Shown here piece after piece: positions 51,560 through 60,380 of a stretch of DNA of 64,000 nucleotides (the first letter of the stretch is position 1; each line of letters begins with the position of its first letter). Under the pieces are notes generated by a model, which had not been told where the DNA came from, did no database searches, and saw only the letters and a list, made by a program, of their open reading frames with translations. The translations under genes were made by a program, and so were the position numbers. The DNA lies in the NCBI GenBank assembly GCA_937908115.1, contig CALEQZ010000074.1:1-64000 (forward strand), in the 5' to 3' direction. This stretch comes from an uncultured Alcaligenaceae bacterium. GTDB taxonomy: Bacteria > Pseudomonadota > Gammaproteobacteria > Burkholderiales > Burkholderiaceae_B.

Positions 51560-53029
51560 CTACAGCGATTGCTCCAGCTGCTCGCGACGCTCCAGCCGGT
51601 TGTCGATATACGCCTGCTGCACCAGCTGCTGCAGCCAGTCCTCGAAAGCCGGCTGCGCGCGGCGCTCGAACAACGTCTGGCGCGCCTGCATGCGGCGATA
51701 CTCGTCAGCCATGTCCTGGGTGCGGCGCTCTTCGACCTTGATCAGGTGCCAGCCGAAAGGCGACTGCACCGGTTGGCTGATCTCCCCTTCGGCCAAGGCA
51801 TCCATGGCCTGTTCGAAGGGCGGCACCGTGGTGCCCGGGCTGAGCCAGCCCAGGTCCCCGCCCTGGGGCGCGGTCGAATCGTTGGAATAGCGTCGTGCCA
51901 GGTCTTCGAACGATTCGCCGTGCAGGATGCGTTCGCGCAGCTGGGCCAGCCGCTGGCGCGCCTGCTCGTCGCTGACCACCGCCGAAGTGCGGATCAGGAT
52001 ATGGCGGGCGCGCGTCTGCGTCACCGGCATGGGCCCTTGCGGACCGACCGGATCCATGCCCGGCCCGGCTGCGCCGGCTTGCGCCTGCGGCGGCGGGCCG
52101 CTGCGATCCAGGACCTTGAGGATGTGAAAGCCGTTGCCGCTCTGGATCAGGTCTGAGATCTGCCCCGGCTGCAGGTGGCCGGCCGCCTGCACGAACAGGT
52201 CAGGCCAGCCGTCCATGGCGCGCATGCCCATGTTGCCGCCTTCCAGCGCCTCCGGGCCGTCGGAAGATGCTGCGGCCAGCGCGGCGAAATCCTCGCCGGC
52301 GCGGGCGCGGGCCAGCAGCTGTTCTGCCTTGCGGCGCAGCGCCGCCACCTGTTCGGGCGAGGAACCTTCCGGTACCCGGACCAAGATCTGCGCCAACGCC
52401 ATGCCGCCTTGCTGGGCGGGCGCGGCCGGCTGCCCCAACGACAGGGACGCGTCGCGGCGTGCGGCCTGCTCCTTGAGATAGGCGTCGACCTCGGCGTCCG
52501 AAATCGTGATGGTGCTGTCGATGGCCCGCTGGCGCATGCGGTCGAGCATGATGTCCCGGCGCAGCACCGCCAGGTAGTCTTCCCACGTCGTGCCGCCGGC
52601 TTCGATCTGCTGTCGCATCTGCTCGGGCGTGACGCGGTTGCGCTCGGCGATAACGCGCACGGCCTGCTGGACGTGGTCGTCGGTGACGCGGATATTCATG
52701 CGCGCCGCTTCCTGGTCCTCGACCCGCTCGATGATCAGCCGCTGCAACACCTGGCGGCGCAAGATGTCGTCGCTGGGCGCCTGGATATTCTGGTTTTGCA
52801 GGTCCCGACGCGCCCGCGCCACGCGTTGCTCCAGCTCACGCAGCGTGATCACGTCCTTGTTGACGACGGCGGCGATGCCGTCGACGAACGCCGAGCCGGA
52901 CGCGGATGCGCCGGACGGCGCACTCGCCGCAGTCGCCTGCCGCGCCTGCGATTGCGCACCGGCGGGAAGCAGCACGCCCAACATGGTCGCCGCCACCAGC
53001 AGGCGCATGGCTTGCACACTACGCATCAT
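51560..53029 (-). CDS. surA: Periplasmic chaperone and peptidyl-prolyl isomerase SurA
   Basis: A 489-residue chaperone for outer-membrane beta-barrel proteins. A signal peptide (about residues 1-26, ending LLPAGAQSQA) is followed by a SurA N-domain (VDGIAAVVNKDVITLRELEQRV), then two parvulin domains, seen at GGMALAQILVRVPEGSS and TQTRARHILIRTSAVVS, and a C-terminal helix. It has an Ala/Ser-rich linker after the signal. The ATG overlaps the lptD stop (ATGA), with AAAGG upstream, so the chaperone is co-translated with its best-known client, LptD. Confidence 0.95.
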   Translation of the reverse strand: MMRSVQAMRLLVAATMLGVLLPAGAQSQARQATAASAPSGASASGSAFVDGIAAVVNKDVITLRELEQRVARARRDLQNQNIQAPSDDILRRQVLQRLIIERVEDQEAARMNIRVTDDHVQQAVRVIAERNRVTPEQMRQQIEAGGTTWEDYLAVLRRDIMLDRMRQRAIDSTITISDAEVDAYLKEQAARRDASLSLGQPAAPAQQGGMALAQILVRVPEGSSPEQVAALRRKAEQLLARARAGEDFAALAAASSDGPEALEGGNMGMRAMDGWPDLFVQAAGHLQPGQISDLIQSGNGFHILKVLDRSGPPPQAQAGAAGPGMDPVGPQGPMPVTQTRARHILIRTSAVVSDEQARQRLAQLRERILHGESFEDLARRYSNDSTAPQGGDLGWLSPGTTVPPFEQAMDALAEGEISQPVQSPFGWHLIKVEERRTQDMADEYRRMQARQTLFERRAQPAFEDWLQQLVQQAYIDNRLERREQLEQSL

Positions 53030-55578
53030 TCGTACCTTTCGAAAGTGGTTGCCGCCGGAATCGGAGAATTGATCGATTCATACCCCGGCACGCTGCGAGA
53101 CAGCAGATCCATGGGATCGGTTCCCAACGACCCCAGGCCGTTGAGCTCCAGCTGGAAGAAAACCGCGGTGTTGCTGTCGTTGGCGTCGACGGCGTAGCGC
53201 TGGAACACCACCCGTCCCGTCCAGCAGCAATCGCCCTTGTATTCCAGCCCCAGTATGGCCTGGGTCACGCGCGGACGCTCTTCAGGCAAGGAGCCGATGG
53301 CAGCGGCGCGGCGCAGCGAATAGTCGACGCGGCCCACCCCGTATATCCGGTCGGTGAACGGCCACTGGAAGGCGATGCTGATCTGGTTCTGCCCGCGCGG
53401 GCTGTAGGGCACGCGCGTGCCCTGTTCGGTGAGATGGTCGCGCTGGTAGCGGTACGCCGCCGAGATCATGGTCAGGCGCTGCGGCTTCCAGCGCAGGCCG
53501 ATCATGGCGCGGTCCCACTCGGTCTCATAGGGGTTGTACTGCAAGGCAGCCTGCGTGCTCAACGTATCGGTCAACGCCGCGGTCGCGCCCAGTAGGAACT
53601 CCGAGCGCACGTCGGTGCGGGCGACCTCGCGCGGCAGCGTCACGCGCTGGTCCTCGAAATAAATCCGCTGCGCGCCGGACAGGCTCAGCCGCTCAAAGCC
53701 CGTGTCGGCGTCCAGGAAGCGCGTGGTCAGCCCCAACGTGACCTGGTCGGCGTTGACGATGCGGTCCCACCCGCCGGAATAGATGTTTTCCTGGAAGGCC
53801 TGCGAAAAGTTGAAGTCCGACAGGTTGGTGTCGTAGACCGGCAACGACGACTGCTCGCGGTAGGGAACACGCAGATAGTAGATGCGCGGCTCCAGTGTCT
53901 GCAGCGACGGCTTGCCGAACAGGGTCGTGTCCCGGTCGAAGGTCATCCCGGCGTCCACCGAGAAAATCGGCTGCACGCGCGACACCGACCCATCGTCCGG
54001 CGCGCCGTAGTAGTTGTCGTAGCTGTCGCGGTACGAACTCGCCCAGCTGGTGTCCCGGCCCGAAGCGTGCCAGCGGGTCTGGTAGCGCGACATGTGCACG
54101 CCCGCCTTGGGCGTGATGTACCAGCCCGAGCGCACGATGGGGTAGGAAATCGACGGATAGGCGACCAAGCGCTCGCCATCGGGGCCGAAGCGCTTGTCCT
54201 GCCACGATCCGGCGATCAGCTGTTCGCCCATGGGCTTGCGAAAGCGCGTCGCGGCCGAATCGAGCTCGAGGTCAAAGCCGCCCCAGTTGTAGCGTGCCGC
54301 CTTGACGACCAATTCGGGCTCTTTGTCGTACTGCGGATTGCGCGAGACGGCGTCCTCGTCGTAGAGGCTTTGGTATTTGTAGACCTGCACGTACGAGCGC
54401 ACATAGCGGCTGGTCCAGCCCAGGCGCCCGCGCTGGCGCAAGTAGCTGGTGGTCGATTCGTTCAGGCCCAGGGAGGAAAGATCCCGGAAGTAGTTGATGT
54501 CCGATACCCGCGATATATCCCAGTCGGCGAAGAATCCGTTGGGCAACAGGTGGCGATGGACCGTCGAATACATCCAGCGGTTGGTGCCGGTCTGGTGATC
54601 GTTGTTCAGGTAGGTGCCGGTCATGCGGCCGGCATAGCTGCGGCCCAGATAGCGGAACTCGCCGCCGGCCTGCACCCCGCGCTTGGACATGTAGCGCGGC
54701 ATCAGCGTCATGTCGTAGTTGGGCGCCAGGTTGACGTAGTACGGCACCATGATGTCGATGCCCCCCTGGCTGCTGGTCCCGTAAGTCGGTAGCAGGAAAC
54801 CGGACTTGCGCTCGCGCTTGACCGGAAAGGTCAGGTAGGGCGAGGCCAAGATAGGCACGTCCTTGAAGTACAGGACGCCATTGCGCGCCACGCCCTCGTT
54901 GCGGTCGAAATCCAGGTCCACCTGCTTGGAGCGGATTTCCCAGGACGGGTTGGGGCAAGGGCAGCCGGTGTAGATGACGTCCTTCAGGCGCATGCGCGAC
55001 CGGCTCAGGATGAGGGCATGCGAGGCCGACCCCGAGCCGCCGTTGGTGCCCAGGCGGAATACCGGCTCGTCGAGTTCGCCCGTATCGGCATCGATGTTGT
55101 ACTTCAGGCCGGGCCCGGTGATCAGGGTGGCATCGCGCAGCAGCCGCACGCTGCCCTGCGCGTCGAGGTCGCCCGTTTCGCGCCGGTATTTGATGACGTC
55201 GCCCTTGAGGATGGCATCCATGCGACGCACCTGGGCGTTGCCGGTGAGCGTGACCACGCCCTGGTCATCGCCGTCGATCTGGTCGGCCTCGAGAAAGGCG
55301 GGCAGCGCCTCGTCGCCGACCTGGTGGATGCGCAGGCCCGGCGACACCCGCAATCCGAAACCCGTGCTCGCCGAGCCGGCCAGCGATGCAGCGGCCGGCG
55401 CGCTCGCGGCCCGCTGCGCCGCTGGCTCGACGCCTTGGGCGTTTGCCACCGACAGGGTGCAAACGACGGAGAGGATCAAGCATCGAACCTTGCGCACGGG
55501 TCTGGGACAACCTTTTTTTGGTAGCAGCTTGGCGGGAAAAGCCTCCGCGAGGGCGGACGGCTTCGGTACGAACGGCAT
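53026..55578 (-). CDS. lptD: LPS-assembly outer-membrane protein LptD
   Basis: An 850-residue translocon that inserts lipopolysaccharide into the outer leaflet with LptE. It has an N-terminal signal (RKVRCLILSVVCTLSVANA, about residues 29-47), an LptA-like jellyroll domain (residues about 90-250, starting LEADQIDGDDQGVVTLTGNA) and a 26-strand barrel to the C-terminus. The mature protein seems to have only four Cys: CPC near residue 208 and CC near residue 784. The ATG at 55578 has AGGGG at 6 nt; a GTG at 55497 nearer the signal is the alternative. It overlaps surA by 4 nt. Confidence 0.94.
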   Translation of the reverse strand: MPFVPKPSALAEAFPAKLLPKKGCPRPVRKVRCLILSVVCTLSVANAQGVEPAAQRAASAPAAASLAGSASTGFGLRVSPGLRIHQVGDEALPAFLEADQIDGDDQGVVTLTGNAQVRRMDAILKGDVIKYRRETGDLDAQGSVRLLRDATLITGPGLKYNIDADTGELDEPVFRLGTNGGSGSASHALILSRSRMRLKDVIYTGCPCPNPSWEIRSKQVDLDFDRNEGVARNGVLYFKDVPILASPYLTFPVKRERKSGFLLPTYGTSSQGGIDIMVPYYVNLAPNYDMTLMPRYMSKRGVQAGGEFRYLGRSYAGRMTGTYLNNDHQTGTNRWMYSTVHRHLLPNGFFADWDISRVSDINYFRDLSSLGLNESTTSYLRQRGRLGWTSRYVRSYVQVYKYQSLYDEDAVSRNPQYDKEPELVVKAARYNWGGFDLELDSAATRFRKPMGEQLIAGSWQDKRFGPDGERLVAYPSISYPIVRSGWYITPKAGVHMSRYQTRWHASGRDTSWASSYRDSYDNYYGAPDDGSVSRVQPIFSVDAGMTFDRDTTLFGKPSLQTLEPRIYYLRVPYREQSSLPVYDTNLSDFNFSQAFQENIYSGGWDRIVNADQVTLGLTTRFLDADTGFERLSLSGAQRIYFEDQRVTLPREVARTDVRSEFLLGATAALTDTLSTQAALQYNPYETEWDRAMIGLRWKPQRLTMISAAYRYQRDHLTEQGTRVPYSPRGQNQISIAFQWPFTDRIYGVGRVDYSLRRAAAIGSLPEERPRVTQAILGLEYKGDCCWTGRVVFQRYAVDANDSNTAVFFQLELNGLGSLGTDPMDLLSRSVPGYESINSPIPAATTFERYE

Positions 55579-55609
55579 CCGCTGCCCCTGACCGGGCGAG
55601 CGACCCGGT

Positions 55610-55615
55610 ATTATA
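55610..55615 (-). promoter_or_regulatory. Likely -10 box of the lptD-surA-rsmA operon
   Basis: On the minus strand this is a perfect TATAAT, about 32 nt before the lptD ATG, in the 84-bp gap shared with divergent amgK. No good -35 hexamer is 17 nt upstream. On the plus strand TATTAT (55609-55614) overlaps it and could serve amgK. Confidence 0.5.
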
Positions 55616-55662
55616 GAGAAGGCCGCCTGCCGGCATCCTTTTATTGTTTCCGGTTTTTCCCC

Positions 55663-56706
55663 TTGGACACCACCCACGATCCGCGCCGCGACCAATTGAC
55701 CGGCTGGCTTCGCAGCCTGCCCGGCGCCCTTGGCCTGGCGCCCGACACCCTGCGTCCGGTTTCCGGGGACGCGAGCTTTCGCCGCTATTTCCGGGTCGAC
55801 GCCGCCGGGCGCACGCTCATCGTCATGGACGCCCCGCCCGGGCGCGAGGACTGCCGCCCCTTCGTGCACGTCGCCGAGCTGCTGGCGCGGACCGGCCTGA
55901 ACGTGCCCAGGATCGTGGCCAGCGATCTGGAGCAAGGACTGCTCTTGCTGACCGACCTCGGCCCGGACACGTACTACCAGCGCGTGGTCGCCGGGCTGGC
56001 CGACGATGTGCTGCAAAGGCTGTACCGCGACGCGCTGGCGGCGCTGGTGCGCATGCAGACGGCACCGGTCCAGGGGCTGCCCGCCTACGACGCGGCGCGC
56101 CTGGCCGCCGAGCTCGAGCTGTTCCCGCAGTGGTACGCCGAACGCCACTGCGGCGTGACGCTGGCCCCGGCGCAAGCCGCGGCGCTGCAAAAGGTCTTTT
56201 CGGTGCTCGTCGCCCACAACGCCGCCCAGCCCAGGGTGCTGGTGCACCGCGACTACCATAGCCCCAACCTGATCGTCAGCGACGACCCCGACCGCTACGG
56301 GCCCAACCCGGGCGTGCTGGACTTCCAGGACGCCCTGGCCGGGCCGATCAGCTACGACATCGCCTCGCTGGTCATGGATGCGCGCACGACCTGGGAAGAG
56401 CCGCAGCAGCTGGATTGGGCCATACGCTATTGGGACATGGCGCGCAGGCAGGGGTTGCCGGTGCCGGCTGATTTCGCGGAATTTCACCGCGACTACGAGT
56501 GGATGGGCCTGCAGCGCAACCTGCGCATCCTGGGCGTCTTCGCCCGGCTGCACCATCGTGACGGCAAGTCAGGATATCTGGACCATATTCCTCGCGTCAG
56601 CGCCTACGTGCGGCAGGTCGCCCGCCGCTACGACGTATTCGCGCCGCTCGTGCGCCTGCTCGACACGCTGGAGAACCGGCAGGCTACCGTGGGGTTTACT
56701 TTCTAG
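55663..56706 (+). CDS. amgK: N-acetylmuramate/N-acetylglucosamine kinase AmgK
   Basis: A 347-residue aminoglycoside-phosphotransferase-fold sugar kinase making MurNAc-1-phosphate from recycled peptidoglycan. VHRDYHSPNLIV is the catalytic loop and GVLDFQDALAGPISYDIASL the metal-binding DFQ motif. The frame has no early ATG: the only suitable start is TTG at 55663, with no clear ribosome site. murU follows after 9 nt, and both sit beside lptD as in pseudomonads, where AmgK-MurU bypass de novo UDP-MurNAc synthesis and confer fosfomycin tolerance. Confidence 0.9.
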   Translation: MDTTHDPRRDQLTGWLRSLPGALGLAPDTLRPVSGDASFRRYFRVDAAGRTLIVMDAPPGREDCRPFVHVAELLARTGLNVPRIVASDLEQGLLLLTDLGPDTYYQRVVAGLADDVLQRLYRDALAALVRMQTAPVQGLPAYDAARLAAELELFPQWYAERHCGVTLAPAQAAALQKVFSVLVAHNAAQPRVLVHRDYHSPNLIVSDDPDRYGPNPGVLDFQDALAGPISYDIASLVMDARTTWEEPQQLDWAIRYWDMARRQGLPVPADFAEFHRDYEWMGLQRNLRILGVFARLHHRDGKSGYLDHIPRVSAYVRQVARRYDVFAPLVRLLDTLENRQATVGFTF

Positions 56707-56715
56707 GGAGCGCCG

Positions 56716-57408
56716 ATGCGCGCCATGATCCTGGCGGCCGGGCGCGGCGAGCGCATGCGGCCGCTGACCGACCGCACGCCCAAGCCCCTGCTGCCGGTGG
56801 GCGGCAAGCCATTGGCGGTCTGGCACCTGGAACGGCTGGCTGCCGCCGGGCTGCGCGAGATCGTCATCAACCATGCCTGGCTGGGCGAGCAGATCGAAGC
56901 CGCGCTCGGCGACGGCTCGCGCTGGAACGTGCGCATCCGCTACTCCCAGGAAACCATCGCGCTGGAGACCGCCGGCGGCATCGCGCGGGCGCTGCCACTG
57001 CTGGGCGATGCGCCCTTCCTGGTCATCAACGGCGATATCTGGTGCGACTGGGATCCCGGCGAAGCCGCGGCGCTGGCCACCCGCCTCGACGGGCGCGACG
57101 CGCTTGCCTGGCTGCTGCTGGTGGACAATCCGCCGCACCACCCCGAAGGGGACTTCGCGCTGTGTGGCGAGCACGTGCTCACGCAAGGACCCGATAAGCT
57201 CACGTTTAGCGGCATCGGCATTTATCATCCGGCGCTCTTCGCCCACACCGCGCCGGATCGGCCCGCGCCGCTGGCGCCGCTGCTGCGCGCGGCGATGGAC
57301 GGCCGGGCGGTGCTCGGTCGCCGCCACGCGGGCATTTGGACCGACGTCGGCACCCCGCAGCGGCTGGCCGAAATGGACGCGCGGCTGCTGGCAAGGTTGC
57401 GCGGATAA
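56716..57408 (+). CDS. murU: N-acetylmuramate alpha-1-phosphate uridylyltransferase MurU
   Basis: A 230-residue nucleotidyltransferase that turns MurNAc-1-P and UTP into UDP-MurNAc, completing the recycling route started by AmgK. The nucleotide-binding motif MILAAGRGERMRPLTDRTPKPLLPVGGKP (quoted in full only in part here as LAAGRGERMRPLTDR) begins the protein, followed by FLVINGDIWCD with the metal-binding Asp. GGGAG lies 6 nt before the ATG. Tight spacing after amgK supports an operon. Confidence 0.92.
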   Translation: MRAMILAAGRGERMRPLTDRTPKPLLPVGGKPLAVWHLERLAAAGLREIVINHAWLGEQIEAALGDGSRWNVRIRYSQETIALETAGGIARALPLLGDAPFLVINGDIWCDWDPGEAAALATRLDGRDALAWLLLVDNPPHHPEGDFALCGEHVLTQGPDKLTFSGIGIYHPALFAHTAPDRPAPLAPLLRAAMDGRAVLGRRHAGIWTDVGTPQRLAEMDARLLARLRG

Positions 57409-57560
57409 ACCGGCCCACGCATCACGCGCCGCCTGCTTATTTCATAACGTCTGGGATCGCAACCAGCCTTGTCAGCGTGGCGCGCGCGCCCCTGGGCCGC
57501 GTTATGCTTAGCGGTTTGCCGGCCCGTTGGCCGGTGCGACTCTGTGGGAAACGAAGTTCA

Positions 57561-58271
57561 ATGGGGATGTTTCGCAGCAACAAGCGTCGGGTATTTACAC
57601 CGTCCGTCTATGAGACCAGCCGCCGCCGGCGCCGCCTGCCGCGCTGGCTGATCCTGCTCATCGTCGGCATGGTCCTGGGCGCGGGCGGACTGCTGTTCCT
57701 GCAAACGAGCTACGGTCCCAAGCGGCTGACCGTGCTCGAGTCGCAGGAATTGACCGATGAATTGCAATCGGTGTCGCTGGAGCGCCAGCGCCTGCAAAGC
57801 GAACTCGAACGAACCGCCCGGGAACTGTCCGAAGCGCGCGAAGCGCGCCTGGCCATCGCCGAGCAACTCAAGGCCGCCGAAGCGGCCCTGCAACCGCTGC
57901 GAGACGAGTTGAACCTGTTTGCCGCGGTCATGCCGCCCGACCCGCGCGGCGGTCCCATCGGCGTCAGCGCGGCGAACTTCCGGCAAGGCGCCGGCGGCCT
58001 GGACTACCACGTCCTGCTGCTGCGCGACGAGGCAGAGGGCCAGCCCTTCCAGGGCCGGCTGGAAATGGCGGTGGAAGGCCGCCATGCCAACGGCCGGTAC
58101 GAGACGCTGGAACTCGATCCGCTGGCCGTGCGCCTGGACCGCTACCAACACCTCACCGGCACCGCCAAGCTGCCCGACGGATTTTCCGCACGGCGTGTGA
58201 CGGTGCGGGTCTTCGACGGCGAACAAGGCGGCCGCCAGCGCGCGATGCGCATACTCATCGTGCGCCACTGA
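57561..58271 (+). CDS. Coiled-coil inner-membrane protein (DUF6776-like)
   Basis: A 236-residue protein. A basic N-terminus (residues 1-28, RRRRRLPRW) precedes one membrane helix (about 29-47, LILLIVGMVLGAGGLLFL). A heptad-rich coiled coil follows (about 60-115) and then a compact beta-rich C-terminal domain likely in the periplasm. This layout matches the DUF6776 family of unknown function. ATG 57561 was chosen; ATG 57567 is close behind. An upstream TATGCT could be a -10 box. Confidence 0.8.
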   Translation: MGMFRSNKRRVFTPSVYETSRRRRRLPRWLILLIVGMVLGAGGLLFLQTSYGPKRLTVLESQELTDELQSVSLERQRLQSELERTARELSEAREARLAIAEQLKAAEAALQPLRDELNLFAAVMPPDPRGGPIGVSAANFRQGAGGLDYHVLLLRDEAEGQPFQGRLEMAVEGRHANGRYETLELDPLAVRLDRYQHLTGTAKLPDGFSARRVTVRVFDGEQGGRQRAMRILIVRH

Positions 58272-58313
58272 CCGCGCCGCCGCTGCCGCGCGGCAAGGTG
58301 CTTGCCCGGGGAC

Positions 58314-58616
58314 CTAGCCGCGAATCCCCGCCGCAGCCGCGCGGTCCATGAAGTGGGCCAGCTGGATGTCCCGTTCGGTGACCCCCTGGACGTCATGGCT
58401 GGTCAGCACCACGTCGACCCGGTTGTACACATTGGTCCATTCGGGATGGTGGTCCGCCTTCTCGGCCTCCAGCGCGACCCGGCACATGAACCCGAATGCG
58501 GCGTTGAAATCGGCGAATTCGTAGCGCCGCCCGATGGCGTCGCGCCCAGGCACGGCATGCCAGCCGGGCAGTTCCTTGAGCGCCGCTGCGGCGCCCAGCG
58601 CGTTCGTTGCGGTCAT
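58314..58616 (-). CDS. phhB: 4a-hydroxytetrahydrobiopterin dehydratase (PCD/DCoH)
   Basis: A 100-residue pterin-4a-carbinolamine dehydratase that recycles the pterin cofactor after aromatic amino acid hydroxylation. The family motif EKADHHPEW with H56, H57 and P58, and H74 in LTSHDVQGVT, are the expected active-site residues. GGAGG lies 6 nt before the ATG. No phenylalanine hydroxylase gene is adjacent. It may alternatively serve the general pterin/molybdopterin repair role seen in some bacteria. Confidence 0.93.
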   Translation of the reverse strand: MTATNALGAAAALKELPGWHAVPGRDAIGRRYEFADFNAAFGFMCRVALEAEKADHHPEWTNVYNRVDVVLTSHDVQGVTERDIQLAHFMDRAAAAGIRG

Positions 58617-58757
58617 GATGGCCTCCCTTGACCATGGACGATATGTCCATCATAAGGGCGCCCCTGCCCCATTGGCACGCCTAGCGGGGCTCGCCGGACG
58701 CCCGCAATGGCAGGTACTCGGCGAATGCGCTTGGCGCCACGCAAGGCCGGCGCGCGG

Positions 58758-59702
58758 TCAGCCCAGCGCCTGGCGCACGGCCTGTACTTGCGCGGCGATG
58801 GCTGCCGGGATGGGAAACTCGCCCTGCATGACGCGGCGCGTCCATTCGGCGGTCACCGCGGCTTCGCGCGAGGCGGGTCCCGCCGAGCCGGGCCAGTCCT
58901 GCCTGGGGACATCGCCGGAAATGACGCTGCGCTGTCCATCGCGCAGCCATTCAATGGGACGTGGAACGGCCGGATCGGCCGCCGCCTCGCCTTCGCTGCC
59001 ACGGGCCAGCAACACCCCTGGCGCGCCGGCCTGCCCGGGCAGGGAAAACAGCCCGGCAAGCGTGTCCCGGTAAGCAGGATGCGTGTAATTGACCAGCCGC
59101 AGTGCCGGCTGAGCGAAGGGGTGGATGAGCTTGGCCAGCGTATGTGCGCTATTGCGAACCCCGAGCACCGAACGCAAGGAAAGCTGGCGCGCCAGCGCAG
59201 GCGCCAACGCATCGATGGGCATCATCGCCAGGCGCCGCTCGCACAGCGATGCCTCGGCCGCGGCGCGGTCCCGGTCAGGCAATATCCCCATTTCAGCCAG
59301 GACTTCGGCGGTGGTTACCCTGCCCGGATCGTGCATAACCCCATGGATGAGGACGGGCACGCCTTCGCGCGCCAGCAGCAGTGCCAACAACGGTACCAGG
59401 TTGGGCTGCTTGCGCGCGCCGTTGTAGCTGGGGATCGAGACTGCCGTCGTGCCATGCGGGGCGCGCAACGGCGCCATCGCCGCGTGCACCGCCTCGAGCA
59501 TGCCAGCGAGCTCCTCGGGGCTTTCGCCCTTGATCCGGTAGGCGATCAGCACCGCGCCCAGCTCCAGGTCCGACACGCGTCCATCCAGGATGGCCTCGTA
59601 CAGCAGGCGGGCCTCATCGCGCGCGAGGCTGCGCGCGCCCCGTGCGCCGCGGCCGATCTCCTTGATCAGCGCCGCGCACGCAAAAGCATCGGAACGATTC
59701 AT
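58758..59702 (-). CDS. ybiB: DNA-binding protein YbiB (TrpD2-like)
   Basis: A 314-residue homologue of anthranilate phosphoribosyltransferase, of the YbiB/TrpD2 class that binds nucleic acids rather than making tryptophan. It has the N-terminal TrpD-like helical domain (LARDEARLLYEAILDGRVSDLELGA) and YNGARKQPNLVPLLALLLA in place of the PRPP-binding loop of true TrpD. No other trp genes are nearby. The ATG at 59702 starts the family domain directly. Confidence 0.88.
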   Translation of the reverse strand: MNRSDAFACAALIKEIGRGARGARSLARDEARLLYEAILDGRVSDLELGAVLIAYRIKGESPEELAGMLEAVHAAMAPLRAPHGTTAVSIPSYNGARKQPNLVPLLALLLAREGVPVLIHGVMHDPGRVTTAEVLAEMGILPDRDRAAAEASLCERRLAMMPIDALAPALARQLSLRSVLGVRNSAHTLAKLIHPFAQPALRLVNYTHPAYRDTLAGLFSLPGQAGAPGVLLARGSEGEAAADPAVPRPIEWLRDGQRSVISGDVPRQDWPGSAGPASREAAVTAEWTRRVMQGEFPIPAAIAAQVQAVRQALG

Positions 59703-59853
59703 CGGATTATTGCCTGCGTGGCTGCACTGCGGCGCAGTGTAGCCGGAAAGCCGGCGTGCCCTGCCATGCGCTGATGCTTTCGCGCAGCAAGCACGAAAAG
59801 CGCTACTGGCGCGTCGTCTTGGCGGCGGACCTTGCCACGACCATCCTGGCTGG

Positions 59854-60108
59854 TCAGAACCAGCGGCGCAGCTTGCGCGCCGATTCCCGGTTCAGCCGGG
59901 CCGCTTCCTGTTCCGCATATTCGCGCTCGCCCGGCTCGTAACGGCACATGCTGGGCTCGGCCTTGCAATCGCCATCGCGCACCACTGCGTTGCCACGGCC
60001 TGTATTTGCCGAGGCCGGCCCGTCACCCGCGCCGCCCAAGGCACATCCGGCCAACACGGCCGGCAGCAACAGCATCGCCCCCACCTTACCGATCATTCGA
60101 ATCGACAT
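59854..60108 (-). CDS. Small predicted lipoprotein, unknown function
   Basis: An 84-residue protein with a lipoprotein signal: a basic start (MSIRMIGKVGA), a hydrophobic stretch and lipobox LAGC, with the modified Cys at about residue 22. The mature part is short and hydrophilic, ends RLNRESARKLRRWF, and has two more Cys (DGDCKAEPSMCRYE) that could form a disulfide. The ATG at 60108 was chosen for the signal; the in-frame extension to 60366 has no signal and mirrors non-coding sequence. Function unknown. Confidence 0.65.
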   Translation of the reverse strand: MSIRMIGKVGAMLLLPAVLAGCALGGAGDGPASANTGRGNAVVRDGDCKAEPSMCRYEPGEREYAEQEAARLNRESARKLRRWF

Positions 60109-60264
60109 GCGCAACCATCCATGCTTGCCAAACAGGAAACCCTCTTTATAGCAGCCCGCAAGGATGCCTTGCCCGGCCGCAAAACCTGCGCGGGCGAGGC
60201 TTGCGGCCTGGCGCCCGCGGCAATGCCGGCGCCATTCATGGCGCAGCGCCTGCTGCCCACGCGC

Positions 60265-60289
60265 CGTCGGCGGGCACAGCCCGCCGACG
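60265..60289. repeat. 11-bp perfect hairpin upstream of the EamA gene
   Basis: CGTCGGCGGGC (60265-60275), loop ACA, GCCCGCCGACG (60279-60289). It lies in the 265-bp gap between the divergent lipoprotein and EamA genes. No T-run follows. It could insulate the two promoters or be part of a leader. Confidence 0.6.
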
Positions 60290-60347
60290 CGTCGCGAAGA
60301 TGCCGTGGGACATCCCCTAGTGACACGCGGCGGGACATCGCATCTAA

Positions 60348-60380
60348 TTGACACTATCAAACTCAAATTGACTATGTCAA
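60348..60380 (+). promoter_or_regulatory. Tandem palindromic operator sites over the EamA start
   Basis: Two copies of TTGA-N5-TCAA: 60348-60360 (TTGACACTATCAA) and 60368-60380 (TTGACTATGTCAA), 20 bp centre to centre, so on the same helix face. The second is part of a perfect ATTGAC-TAT-GTCAAT palindrome and covers the proposed ATG at 60374. The first contains a consensus -35 TTGACA. No regulator gene is adjacent. Confidence 0.55.

Noticed and set aside
55579..56556. Long N-terminal extension of the lptD frame
   Set aside because: It runs antisense through amgK and lacks similarity; the signal peptide lies far inside, so lptD starts near 55578 or 55497.
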